DNA from: DATDAH01 sp036525535
Lineage (GTDB): Bacteria; Actinomycetota; Acidimicrobiia; Acidimicrobiales; DATDAH01
Direction of reading: 5' to 3'
Assembly (NCBI GenBank): GCA_036525535.1
Contig: DATDAH010000385.1
Span: 1 to 16,318 of the forward strand
DNA: 16,318 nucleotides
The position numbers and the translations under genes were made by a program. Under the pieces are notes generated by a model that was given only the letters and a program-made list of their open reading frames with translations, searched no databases and was not told the DNA's origin. Of this stretch, positions 7,533 through 14,579 are shown one piece after another (the first letter of the stretch is position 1; each line of letters starts with the position of its first letter).

Positions 7533-7661
7533 TTCGAGGGGGTCGGGGACGTGGGGGCCGTCATCATGCTCGGAACGCTGTTCGGGCTCATCCTGCTCGT
7601 CCACATGTTGGTCCGCCGCTTCGACCCCGAAGCCCGCCGACCCTCGGACGGGAACGACTGA
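7521..7661 (+). CDS. Small single-helix membrane protein (46 aa)
   Basis: A short open frame of 46 codons plus stop encodes a protein with one hydrophobic helix (V-I-M-L-G-T-L-F-G-L-I-L-L-V-H-M-L-V) followed by arginines and a polar tail ending S-D-G-N-D, so the C-terminus is probably cytoplasmic. Codon third positions are strongly GC-biased like the neighbours. Its TGA overlaps the ATG of the AveC-like gene by one base, good evidence that it is translated. The start is uncertain: GTG 7521 gives 46 residues, while GTG 7551 has the better ribosome binding site (GAGGGGG, 7536-7542) and gives 36. I recognise no family. It may be a subunit or stabiliser of the AveC-like membrane protein. Confidence 0.62.
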   Translation: MDTIFEGVGDVGAVIMLGTLFGLILLVHMLVRRFDPEARRPSDGND

Positions 7662-8458
7662 TGGACGACGGGATGACCCCGCTCCTGTTCTCGTCGATCG
7701 CCTTCGCCTACGTCGGCGCCGTCGTCTTCCTCGCCGTCGGCGTGTACCTCAGCGTCCGGCGTGGCCGACTGCACCCGCTCCTGCTGGTGAGCATCTCGGC
7801 CATCTCCTTCTCGTGGATCGAGGCGCCTTACGACTGGGCGATGTACGCCCAGTTCCCAACCGCCATCCCCCGGATGCCGGGGTGGTGGCCCATGGACCTG
7901 ACCTGGGGTGGCCTCCCGTCCTCGGTTCCGCTGGGCTACATCTCGTACTTCGTGCTGCCGGCGGTCATCGCCGCCGCACTGGGCCGGCGGCTGAGCGAGA
8001 AGTACGGGTGGCGGCGCCCGCTCACGCTGCTCAACGTGGGCTGGGTCGTCGGCTTCTGCTGGGCGCTCCTCTACAACGGCGGGCTCGGCGCCCGGCTCGG
8101 CGTCTTCGCGTACGGCCGGGTGATCCCCGGCCTTGCCCTCTTCGAGGGCACGAAGCACCAGTACCCGGTGTACGACGCCGTCGCCATGGGCGTGCAGGTC
8201 ATGGTGTTCACCTACCTCCTCGGGCGGCTCGATCCCGCGGGGCGCAACGTGATCGAGCAGTGGGCGGACTCGAGGTCGAAGACCCCGCGGGGCTCGGCGC
8301 TGCTCTCCGTCGCCGCCGTCGTGCTGCTCGGCCACGTCGTCTACGGCTCGGTGTTCGCACCGCACCTCGTCACCAAGCTCCGTGGCGACGTGACCTCCGG
8401 GCCCAGCGGGCAGCTGTTCGAGGGCGTGGAGAACCAGCCACTGCACGGCGGGACATGA
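7661..8458 (+). CDS. AveC-like (spirocyclase-family) integral membrane protein
   Basis: A 265-residue membrane protein with about six hydrophobic helices (near residues 8-30, 40-53, 91-108, 121-138, 170-187 and 213-232). The loop W-I-E-A-P-Y-D-W-x-M-Y (52-62), a P-G-W element (73-75), and the late segment Y-G-R-V-I-P-G-L-A-L-F-E-G-T-K-H-Q-Y-P-V-Y (151-171) resemble the AveC/spirocyclase family of actinobacteria. That family's founder takes part in avermectin spiroketal formation; most relatives have no known reaction. The assignment rests on remembered family features, not a search. It overlaps the small membrane protein upstream by one base and the P450 downstream by four (ATGA), so the three are translationally coupled. 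A role beside the P450 in handling a lipophilic substrate is inferred. Confidence 0.65.
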   Translation: MDDGMTPLLFSSIAFAYVGAVVFLAVGVYLSVRRGRLHPLLLVSISAISFSWIEAPYDWAMYAQFPTAIPRMPGWWPMDLTWGGLPSSVPLGYISYFVLPAVIAAALGRRLSEKYGWRRPLTLLNVGWVVGFCWALLYNGGLGARLGVFAYGRVIPGLALFEGTKHQYPVYDAVAMGVQVMVFTYLLGRLDPAGRNVIEQWADSRSKTPRGSALLSVAAVVLLGHVVYGSVFAPHLVTKLRGDVTSGPSGQLFEGVENQPLHGGT

Positions 8459-9657
8459 CCACGACGAGCGCTGCATCGGCGCCCCACTACGACCCCTACG
8501 ACCTCGCCATCGACGACGACCCCTATCCGTCCTGGCGTCGGCTGCGGGACGAGGCGCCGTTGTACCGCAACGACGAGCTCGATTTCTGGGCGCTGAGCCG
8601 CTGGGACGACGTCCGCCCGGCGCTCACCGACTGGGAGACCTATCGCTCCGGCCGCGGGACCGTCATGGACATCATCCGCGCCGACATCGAGCTCCCCCCG
8701 GGGATCATCCTCTTCGAAGACCCGCCGATCCACGACGTCCACCGCTCGCTGCTGTCCCGCGTCTTCACCCCGAGGCGAATGCTCGACCTCGAGCCGCTCG
8801 TCCGCCGCTACTGCACCAGCGCCCTCGACGAGCTCGTCGGACGCGACGAGTTCGACGTCGTCGGCGAGTTCGGTGTCGAGATCCCGTTGCGGACCATCGG
8901 CTTCCTCTTCGGCATCCCGGAGGCGGACCAGCTCGCCAACCGCAAGCGGACCGACGACGTCCTCGCCACCGACGGGACCGCCACCACCGTCGCGGCGTCG
9001 GCGATGGAAGAGGTGATGTCGGTGCTCGCCGACTACGTGAACTGGCGAGCCGACAACCCGTCCGACGACCTCATGACCGAGCTGCTGAACGCCGAGGTGG
9101 ACGACCCGGACGGCACCCGCCGCCGGCTCACGCGGGACGAGGTCATCACCTACGCCACCATGGTCACCGGGGCCGGCAACGAGACGGCGACGCGCCTGAT
9201 CGGCTTCGTCATGCAGCTGCTCGCGCAGCACCCGGACCAGCGCCGGCTGCTCGTCGAAGACCCGTCGTTGATCCCCTCCGCGATCGAGGAGATCCTCCGG
9301 CTGGAGGCCCCGTCGCCGGTGCAGGGCCGGTACGTGGAGCACGATGTCGAGGTCCACGGCCGCGTCGTGCCCGCCGGCTCGATCATGTTGCTGCTGAACG
9401 GCTCGGCCAACCGCGACGAGCGTCACTTCGCCGACGCCGACCGCTTCGACGTCCGCCGGGACGAGGGGCCACACCTCTCGTTCGGCTACGGGCTGCACTT
9501 CTGCCTCGGCGCCGCGCTGGCACGGCTCGAGGGGCGCGTCGCGCTGGAGGAGGTCCTCCGGCGCTGGACCGCCTGGGACGTCGATGTCGAACGCGGGGAG
9601 ATGGCTCACACCGCCAGCGTGCGGGGCTGGGGCCACCTGCCCGTCCGACCGGAGTGA
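8455..9657 (+). CDS. Cytochrome P450 (CYP)
   Basis: A complete 400-residue soluble bacterial P450. The I-helix motif A-G-N-E-T is at residues 240-244, the K-helix E-x-x-R at E279-R282, and the haem loop F-G-Y-G-L-H-F-C-L-G at 343-352 with C350 as the thiolate ligand. Class I bacterial P450s of this kind need a ferredoxin and a reductase; neither gene is in the window, so partners must come from elsewhere. The asparagine in A-G-N-E-T takes the place of the more common acidic residue or its neighbour before the conserved E/D-T pair, which is allowed in the superfamily. The ATG overlaps the AveC-like stop by four bases, and the next gene follows after 10 bp with an AAGGAG site. It probably hydroxylates the substrate of this operon; the CYP subfamily is not assignable by eye. 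Confidence 0.96.
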   Translation: MTTTSAASAPHYDPYDLAIDDDPYPSWRRLRDEAPLYRNDELDFWALSRWDDVRPALTDWETYRSGRGTVMDIIRADIELPPGIILFEDPPIHDVHRSLLSRVFTPRRMLDLEPLVRRYCTSALDELVGRDEFDVVGEFGVEIPLRTIGFLFGIPEADQLANRKRTDDVLATDGTATTVAASAMEEVMSVLADYVNWRADNPSDDLMTELLNAEVDDPDGTRRRLTRDEVITYATMVTGAGNETATRLIGFVMQLLAQHPDQRRLLVEDPSLIPSAIEEILRLEAPSPVQGRYVEHDVEVHGRVVPAGSIMLLLNGSANRDERHFADADRFDVRRDEGPHLSFGYGLHFCLGAALARLEGRVALEEVLRRWTAWDVDVERGEMAHTASVRGWGHLPVRPE

Positions 9658-9667
9658 AGGAGCAGAC

Positions 9668-10768
9668 ATGGCTGACGACGTGAAGCGGGTCGTGGTGTGG
9701 TCGACCGGGGGGATCGGCGCGCTGTCGATCGTCGCCGTGCAGGAGCGACCGGATCTCGAGCTGGTCGGGGTGTGGGTGCACTCCGAGGAGAAGGTCGGCA
9801 AGGACGCCGGCGAGCTCGCCAACGGCGTCCCGATCGGCATCACCGCGACCAACGACGTCGACGCCCTCCTGGCCCTCGAACCGGACTGCGTCGTCTACGC
9901 CGCCAGCGGCCCCGAACGCGACGCCGGCGCCATCCCCGACTACGAACGGCTGCTGGCGGCGGGCGTGAACGTCGTGACGACGACCTCGACCACCCTCATC
10001 AACCCCATGGCCTACGTGCCGGACCACCGCGTCCGCCTGGAAGCGGCGGCGGCCGCCGGTGGCGCCTCCATCTTCGCCTCCGGCATCGAGCCCGGGTTCC
10101 TGTGCGACCAGCTCCCGTTGGTGTTCTCCACGGCGTGCCGGTCGGTGAGCAAGGTCCACTGCTACGAGCTGGCGCTCTACGACGACTACGGCGTCGAGGA
10201 GATCATGATCGACGCCCTCGGCTTCGGCCGGCCGCTGGACTTCGAGCCCTGGATCATGCTGCCCGGCGCCATCGCCGGCGAGTTCCAGGGTCAAATCCGC
10301 TACATCGCCGACGGCCTCGGGGTCGAGGTGGAGGACGTCCGCGAGACGTACGACCGGCGGCTCACGGACCAGCCGATCGACACGGCCTTGGGCACCGTCG
10401 AGCCCGGGAACTGCGGCGCCATCCGGTTCCAGGCGATCGGTGTCGTCGACGGGCGCGAGGCGATCGTCATCGACCACATCACCCGCCTTGCCCGCCACGT
10501 CGCGCCGGACTGGCCGATCGGCGAGGCGGATCTCTCCTACCGCGTCGTCCTCGAAGGCAAGCCGAACTTCGAGTGCTGGATCACGCCGACCCTCGACGAC
10601 CCGGCCGAGGCGGGGATCCCGACCATGGGCAGCGGCGCCGGCGCCATGCTCGCCACGGCGATGCGCGTCGTGAACGCCATCCCCTACGTGGTGGACGCCG
10701 AGCCCGGCCTCCTGCGCTCGCTCGAGATGCCGCTCACCCTGCCGAGGCACGCCGTGCGGGCGAGCTGA
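9668..10768 (+). CDS. 2,4-diaminopentanoate dehydrogenase-like / DapB-like oxidoreductase (copy 2)
   Basis: A 366-residue NAD(P)-dependent oxidoreductase with W-S-T-G-G-I-G at residues 11-17, R-P-D-L-E-L-V-G-V-W-V-H, the K-V-G-K-D-A-G-E-L block, P-D-C-V-V-Y-A-A-S-G-P and a C-terminal DAP-dehydrogenase-type domain. The same blocks recur in copy 3 immediately downstream, so the two arose by tandem duplication; copy 1 at 1075-2160 is a more distant member. The ATG at 9668 has AAGGAG about 6 bases upstream and follows the P450 by 10 bp. Copies 2 and 3 may form a heteromer or act on successive intermediates; this is inference. The family is often annotated as dihydrodipicolinate reductase, but its usual substrate is not established. 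Confidence 0.9.
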   Translation: MADDVKRVVVWSTGGIGALSIVAVQERPDLELVGVWVHSEEKVGKDAGELANGVPIGITATNDVDALLALEPDCVVYAASGPERDAGAIPDYERLLAAGVNVVTTTSTTLINPMAYVPDHRVRLEAAAAAGGASIFASGIEPGFLCDQLPLVFSTACRSVSKVHCYELALYDDYGVEEIMIDALGFGRPLDFEPWIMLPGAIAGEFQGQIRYIADGLGVEVEDVRETYDRRLTDQPIDTALGTVEPGNCGAIRFQAIGVVDGREAIVIDHITRLARHVAPDWPIGEADLSYRVVLEGKPNFECWITPTLDDPAEAGIPTMGSGAGAMLATAMRVVNAIPYVVDAEPGLLRSLEMPLTLPRHAVRAS

Positions 10769-10773
10769 TCGGC

Positions 10774-11847
10774 GTGACCTTCCGTCGGCATCGGGTCGTG
10801 GTCTGGTCGACCGGTGGCGTGGGCTCGAACGCCATCCGGGCGATCACCCGCCGACCCGACCTCGAACTGGTCGGCGTGTGGGTCCACACCCCCGACAAGG
10901 TCGGCCGGGACGCCGGTGAGCTCGGCGGCGCCGGGCCGATCGGCGTGGCCGCGACGGACGACGCGGATGCCCTGGTCGCCCTTGCTCCCGACTGCGTCGT
11001 CTACGCCGCCAGCGGTCCCCAGCGCGGCGCCGGCGCCGTGCCGGACTACGAGCGGCTGCTGGAAGCGGGCATCAACGTCGTGACCTCCACCTCGACCGAG
11101 CTCGTCTTCGCTCCTGCCGTCGACCCGGCACTGCGAGAGCGGCTGGATGAAGCGGCCAAGCGGGGCGGCGCCTCGCTCTACGCCTCGGGGATCTTCCCGG
11201 GCTTCGCGTCCGACGAGCTCGCCCTGCTGCTGACGACGCTCTCTCGGCGCATCGACGTCCTGCGGGTGGTCGAGGTCTCGTTGAACGACCACTACCCCGT
11301 CGCTGACGTGATGATGGACGGCCTCGGCTTCGGCCGCGAGCTCGACTTCGAGCCCTTCATCGCCCTGCCCGGGGTCATCCCCACCAGCTGGCGGGGACCG
11401 ATCGAGCTGATCGCCCGTGGCCTCGGGGTCGAGCTCGACGAGATCCGCGGCGCGGTCGACCGCCGGCTGACCGAGCGCGACCTGACCGTCGCCTTCGGGA
11501 CGATCCCCGCCGGCACCGTCGGGGCGGTCCGGACGACCGCGAGCGGTGTCCTGGACGGTCGCGAGGTGATCGTCGTCGACCACGTCATCCGCATGGCCCG
11601 CGACGTCGCCCCCGACTGGCCGACCTCGGAGAACGACGCCACCTACCTCGTCGAGGTCGAAGGCGACCCCGACTTCAGCTGCCGCCTCACACTCGGCCCG
11701 CCCGCCGGCCACGACGCCGGCGAGTCGGCCATGACCGCGACCGCCATGCGGATCGTCAACGCCGTGCCGTTCGTCGTCGACGCACCGCCCGGCCTGCGCA
11801 GCTCGCTCGACCTCCCGACGACCGTCCCGACGGCGGTCTTCGGTTGA
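10774..11847 (+). CDS. 2,4-diaminopentanoate dehydrogenase-like / DapB-like oxidoreductase (copy 3)
   Basis: A 357-residue paralogue of the gene before it, starting five bases after that gene's stop. The nucleotide-binding motif W-S-T-G-G-V-G is at residues 11-17, followed by R-P-D-L-E-L-V-G-V-W-V-H, K-V-G-R-D-A-G-E-L, the V-Y-A-A-S-G-P strand and P-D-Y-E-R-L-L, all nearly identical in copy 2. The open frame continues upstream inside copy 2, but GTG 10774 places the N-terminus in register with the paralogue and is preferred. No strong ribosome binding site is seen, consistent with coupling to the preceding gene. Differences between the copies lie mainly around residues 112-145 and near the C-terminus, where substrate specificity may have diverged. 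Confidence 0.9.
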   Translation: MTFRRHRVVVWSTGGVGSNAIRAITRRPDLELVGVWVHTPDKVGRDAGELGGAGPIGVAATDDADALVALAPDCVVYAASGPQRGAGAVPDYERLLEAGINVVTSTSTELVFAPAVDPALRERLDEAAKRGGASLYASGIFPGFASDELALLLTTLSRRIDVLRVVEVSLNDHYPVADVMMDGLGFGRELDFEPFIALPGVIPTSWRGPIELIARGLGVELDEIRGAVDRRLTERDLTVAFGTIPAGTVGAVRTTASGVLDGREVIVVDHVIRMARDVAPDWPTSENDATYLVEVEGDPDFSCRLTLGPPAGHDAGESAMTATAMRIVNAVPFVVDAPPGLRSSLDLPTTVPTAVFG

Positions 11848-11890
11848 ACCCACGTCCACCGGCACGACCACGACCCACGGAGGCATCCCG

Positions 11891-13216
11891 ATGTCCACGA
11901 ACCTGATCCGGGCGATGGCGCTCGGCTTGGCCCTGACCCTGGTGGCCGCCTGTTCGAGCAGCGGCGACGATGGTGAGGGGTCCTCCGGCAGCACGCCGGC
12001 CGCGCCGGTCGACTACGAGGCCCTCGGCCTGTGGGACGACGGGCCCTGCGACGAGACCAAGCCACCGCTCGTCATCGGCCTCATGACCGTCTTCGAGTCG
12101 GGGATCATCTCCCTGGAGGACCAGGCCCTCGCCCTGGAGGCGGCCGGGGACGCGTTCAACGAGCGCGGCGGGGCGAACGGCTCGTGCATCGAGGTGCACA
12201 CCTGCGACGACGGCGCCAACGCCGACCAGTCGCTCGACTGCGTGCGGGAGATCGACGACGCCGGGGTCGTGGCGACGATCAACGACCAGGGGACCCAGGG
12301 CCAAGCCGACGTCTCCGCCGCCATGATCGACGCCGGGATCCCCCGCGTCGCCGGGCTCATCTCTCCCGACGACTGGGCCGCACCGAACAACTACGCCCTC
12401 GACGGCGGGGGCACCGGCGTGGCGTTCGTCATCCCGCAGGCACTCATAGAAGCAGGCATCACCAGCATCGGCACGATCCGCGTCGACTTCGCGTCAGCCT
12501 CCGCACTGAACGGGTTCCTCGCCGACATCTACGAGGGTGACGCCACCTTCGACTACGACGTGCCGGTCCCGGCCGGCACCACCGACTACACCCAGTTCAC
12601 CCTGGGCGCCCAGGACGCCGGTGTCGGCGGTGTGGTCCTCGCCCTCGGCGAGAACGAAGCGGTCCAGGTGGTGCGGGCTGCGCAGCAGTTGAACGCCGAC
12701 ATCAGGATGGGCGCCAGCCTCGGCTCGTTCCCCCACGCCACCGTGGCCGACTTGGGCGACTTCGCCGAGCAGGGCGTCTACGTGGGTTCGTACCCGCCGG
12801 CGACCTTCGACCTCCCCGTGTACGAGGCCCTCCGCGCCGACCTCGCCGCCTCGGGCGAAGAGTCGCTCCAGCCGGCCAACCTCAAAGCCAGCCCGATGCG
12901 GTCGTGGATCGGCCTCTACGCACTCCTCTGGATGATCCGCGACACCGGCATGACCGAGTTCACGCGCGAGGGCATCACCGCCATGCTGGACGAGGCGACC
13001 GATGTTCCCATGCTCGGCATGTTCGGTGACGACGACTGGACGCCGGCCTTCGACCACGAAGGTGCGATCGCCCGGTCGGGGATGAGCCGCTGGGCGAGCT
13101 ATGCCTGGGACCCCGACGCGCCGGCACCCGACGGACTCGAAGGCAACTTCGTCGAGTCGGCGGTGATGAACTTCGACCAGATCCTCTGCGGCTCGCCCCT
13201 CGGCGCGCCCTGCTGA
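11891..13216 (+). CDS. ABC transporter substrate-binding lipoprotein (Peripla_BP_6 type)
   Basis: A 441-residue exported solute-binding protein. The N-terminus is a lipoprotein signal (residues 1-20, hydrophobic core M-A-L-G-L-A-L-T-L-V) ending in the lipobox V-A-A-C with C21 as the lipidated cysteine, then a Ser/Gly/Asp-rich linker to about residue 38. The mature domain begins with P-L-V-I-G-L-M-T-V-F-E-S-G and continues with A-L-E-A-A-G-D-A-F-N-E-R-G-G and the D-Q-G-T-Q-G-Q loop, as in branched-chain amino acid/amide receptors. Cysteine pairs in the mature part (C53; C98-C104 region; C437-C441) could form disulfides. It lies 43 bp after copy 3 with a GGAGG site and is probably the last gene of the operon. 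No cognate permease or ATPase is in the window. It probably binds the pathway's substrate outside the membrane. Confidence 0.9.
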   Translation: MSTNLIRAMALGLALTLVAACSSSGDDGEGSSGSTPAAPVDYEALGLWDDGPCDETKPPLVIGLMTVFESGIISLEDQALALEAAGDAFNERGGANGSCIEVHTCDDGANADQSLDCVREIDDAGVVATINDQGTQGQADVSAAMIDAGIPRVAGLISPDDWAAPNNYALDGGGTGVAFVIPQALIEAGITSIGTIRVDFASASALNGFLADIYEGDATFDYDVPVPAGTTDYTQFTLGAQDAGVGGVVLALGENEAVQVVRAAQQLNADIRMGASLGSFPHATVADLGDFAEQGVYVGSYPPATFDLPVYEALRADLAASGEESLQPANLKASPMRSWIGLYALLWMIRDTGMTEFTREGITAMLDEATDVPMLGMFGDDDWTPAFDHEGAIARSGMSRWASYAWDPDAPAPDGLEGNFVESAVMNFDQILCGSPLGAPC

Positions 13217-13558
13217 TGAGCTGAGTCCCGGTTGCTAGCCACAGGTCACGTTGCTGATGACCGAGGGTTATCCCGGTAGACAACTATCTGGGACTGGCAT
13301 CGCAGGCATTGGTTGGTACGCGATATGCCGGATTCTGGAACGTGCTCGCCGCTCCGGCAGCAAGCGGTGCCCAGATCTCTGATTCAACCGGGCGGTTCAG
13401 TCTCAGGCCCTGGGCGATCTGGAGCATTGCCCCGGCTTGTTGCGCGCGACGAGAACGGCCACGATCGGGTACGTCCCGATCGTGGCCGGCTCGACGGCAG
13501 GTGGTTCAGGTGATGTGCATGGTGGTTCCTCGGCTATGGGTGGCCGTCGGTCCAGGGA
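13217..13558. other. Gene-free interval between convergent units
   Basis: These 342 bp separate the lipoprotein gene (plus strand) from the hydrolase (minus strand). No frame has both a start with a ribosome binding site and the codon bias of the neighbours throughout. A minus-strand frame of 47 codons (13427-13284) starts with high third-position GC and then loses it, and could be a decayed gene end. Local composition is less GC-rich around 13250-13330 than in the genes on either side. The only strong structure is the 14-bp stem-loop at 13456-13488. Confidence 0.5.
13456..13488. terminator. Perfect 14-bp stem-loop, probable bidirectional terminator
   Basis: The arms CGGCCACGATCGGG (13456-13469) and CCCGATCGTGGCCG (13475-13488) are perfectly complementary around a five-base loop (TACGT). 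It lies 70 bp beyond the stop of the minus-strand hydrolase and 240 bp beyond the plus-strand lipoprotein gene, where a shared terminator is expected. No long T run follows on either strand; such I-shaped hairpins are common in actinobacteria. A recombination or mobile-element remnant is the alternative. Confidence 0.6.
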
Positions 13559-14473
13559 TCAGGGCAGGAGCGACCGGATCTGGTCGATGACGGTCTGGGG
13601 CTGGTCGACCTGGATGTAGTGGCCGGTGTCCGGGACCTCGAGGAGCGTTGACGCTGAGGAGAGCCCAGCCCAGGCGTCTTGGCCGTCGGCCCAGACTGCA
13701 TTGAGGCGGGCGTTCTCGGTGGCGTCGAGCCCGGATATCCCGTGCTCTGGGGCGGTGACGACGACCATCGGCAGGTCGCCGAGGGTGGCGATATGGCCGA
13801 CCTCAGCGAACGCCCGACGGCCGTCGAGGCGCTCGGGGTTGTTCGCCGGGTCCGACACAGAGGCGCAGACCTGGACGGGCCCACGGGCGGCTTCGGAGCC
13901 GTCGTCGGGCACGGCGCACAGGGCGGTGATCCAGTTCGTGGGACTGGCATCGATGAGCGCCAGGCCGCGGACTTGGTCCGGGAAGGCGTCGGCGACGGCG
14001 ACGGCCTCGGCGCCGCCGAAGGAGTGGCCGACGACCACGTAGGGGCCAACCTCGCCCATGGTCGTGAGGAGGGCGCGGAGGTCGGCTGCCTCGGAGGAGA
14101 AGGTCTGGACGGTCGGGGGCTCGTCGCTGGCCCCGAGGCCGAAGCGGTCATAGGTGCAGACCCGCGCCTGGCGGGACAGCTGCGGCATGACCGAGGTCCA
14201 GCTCTCGCCGCCGTCGCCGAAGCCCGCGATCAGGACGATCGTCGTGTCGCCGGCACCGGTGCATCGGGCGTGGAGACGGGCGCCGTCGACCTCGACGAGC
14301 TCGTCGACCACACCGGTTGGCTGCACGACGGGCGTCGTGGTCGGCGTCGGCTGTGCTGCGGACGCGGGTCGGGTCGGTGCCGTGTCGGCGCTGCAGGCGG
14401 ACAGGGCGAGCAGCAGCAGCGCGACGGCGAGTCCGGCTGACGCCTGGCGGATGCGGGTCGGTGTATTGGTCAC
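13559..14473 (-). CDS. Exported lipoprotein alpha/beta hydrolase
   Basis: A 304-residue protein with an N-terminal signal (A-G-L-A-V-A-L-L-L-L-A) ending in the lipobox L-S-A-C, lipidated on C27, and a Thr/Pro/Ala-rich linker to about residue 52. The rest is an alpha/beta hydrolase fold: oxyanion-region G-F-G-D-G-G-E-S-W (84-92), Y-D-R-F-G-L-G-x-S (109-116), nucleophile elbow G-H-S-F-G-G with S151, D175 after strand 6 (an alternative acid lies nearer 242-250), and catalytic H284 in D-T-G-H-Y-I-Q. It is probably an esterase or amidase on the outer face of the membrane; the substrate is unknown. GTG 14473 is preferred because of GAGAGGA seven bases upstream and the correct signal peptide, although the frame is open to 14767. 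It is likely monocistronic. Confidence 0.87.
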   Translation of the reverse strand: MTNTPTRIRQASAGLAVALLLLALSACSADTAPTRPASAAQPTPTTTPVVQPTGVVDELVEVDGARLHARCTGAGDTTIVLIAGFGDGGESWTSVMPQLSRQARVCTYDRFGLGASDEPPTVQTFSSEAADLRALLTTMGEVGPYVVVGHSFGGAEAVAVADAFPDQVRGLALIDASPTNWITALCAVPDDGSEAARGPVQVCASVSDPANNPERLDGRRAFAEVGHIATLGDLPMVVVTAPEHGISGLDATENARLNAVWADGQDAWAGLSSASTLLEVPDTGHYIQVDQPQTVIDQIRSLLP

Positions 14474-14512
14474 GGTGGGGTCCTCTCGTCGGGTGCTTTC
14501 GAACCCCACCGT
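14471..14512 (-). promoter_or_regulatory. Inverted repeat spanning the hydrolase translation start
   Basis: ACGGTGGGGT and ACCCCACCGT form perfect 10-bp arms (14472-14481 and 14503-14512) separated by 21 bases. On the minus strand the loop carries the ribosome binding site GAGAGGA and the 3' arm runs into the GTG start codon. Folded in mRNA, the start would be partly paired while the binding site stays in the loop. It could control translation, or act as DNA as a regulator's operator. Confidence 0.45.
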
Positions 14513-14579
14513 CTGCCTAAGGCCCCCCGTTCCGCATCGGGCACCGGGCCTCAGATTCCACGTCGATGCGAGGCGTGTG

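Noticed and set aside
9668..11847. Tandem DapB-like genes as lysine-biosynthetic dihydrodipicolinate reductase
   Set aside because: The proteins are about 100 residues longer than DapB, carry a DAP-dehydrogenase-like C-terminal domain and sit in a P450 operon rather than with lysine genes.
13284..13427. 47-codon minus-strand frame downstream of the lipoprotein hydrolase
   Set aside because: There is no good ribosome binding site, codon bias fades along the frame, and no family is recognised; it is at most a decayed remnant.
13217..13500. Possible insertion-sequence remnant
   Set aside because: No transposase fragment, matched terminal repeats or target-site duplication could be found by eye; only the internal stem-loop is clear.
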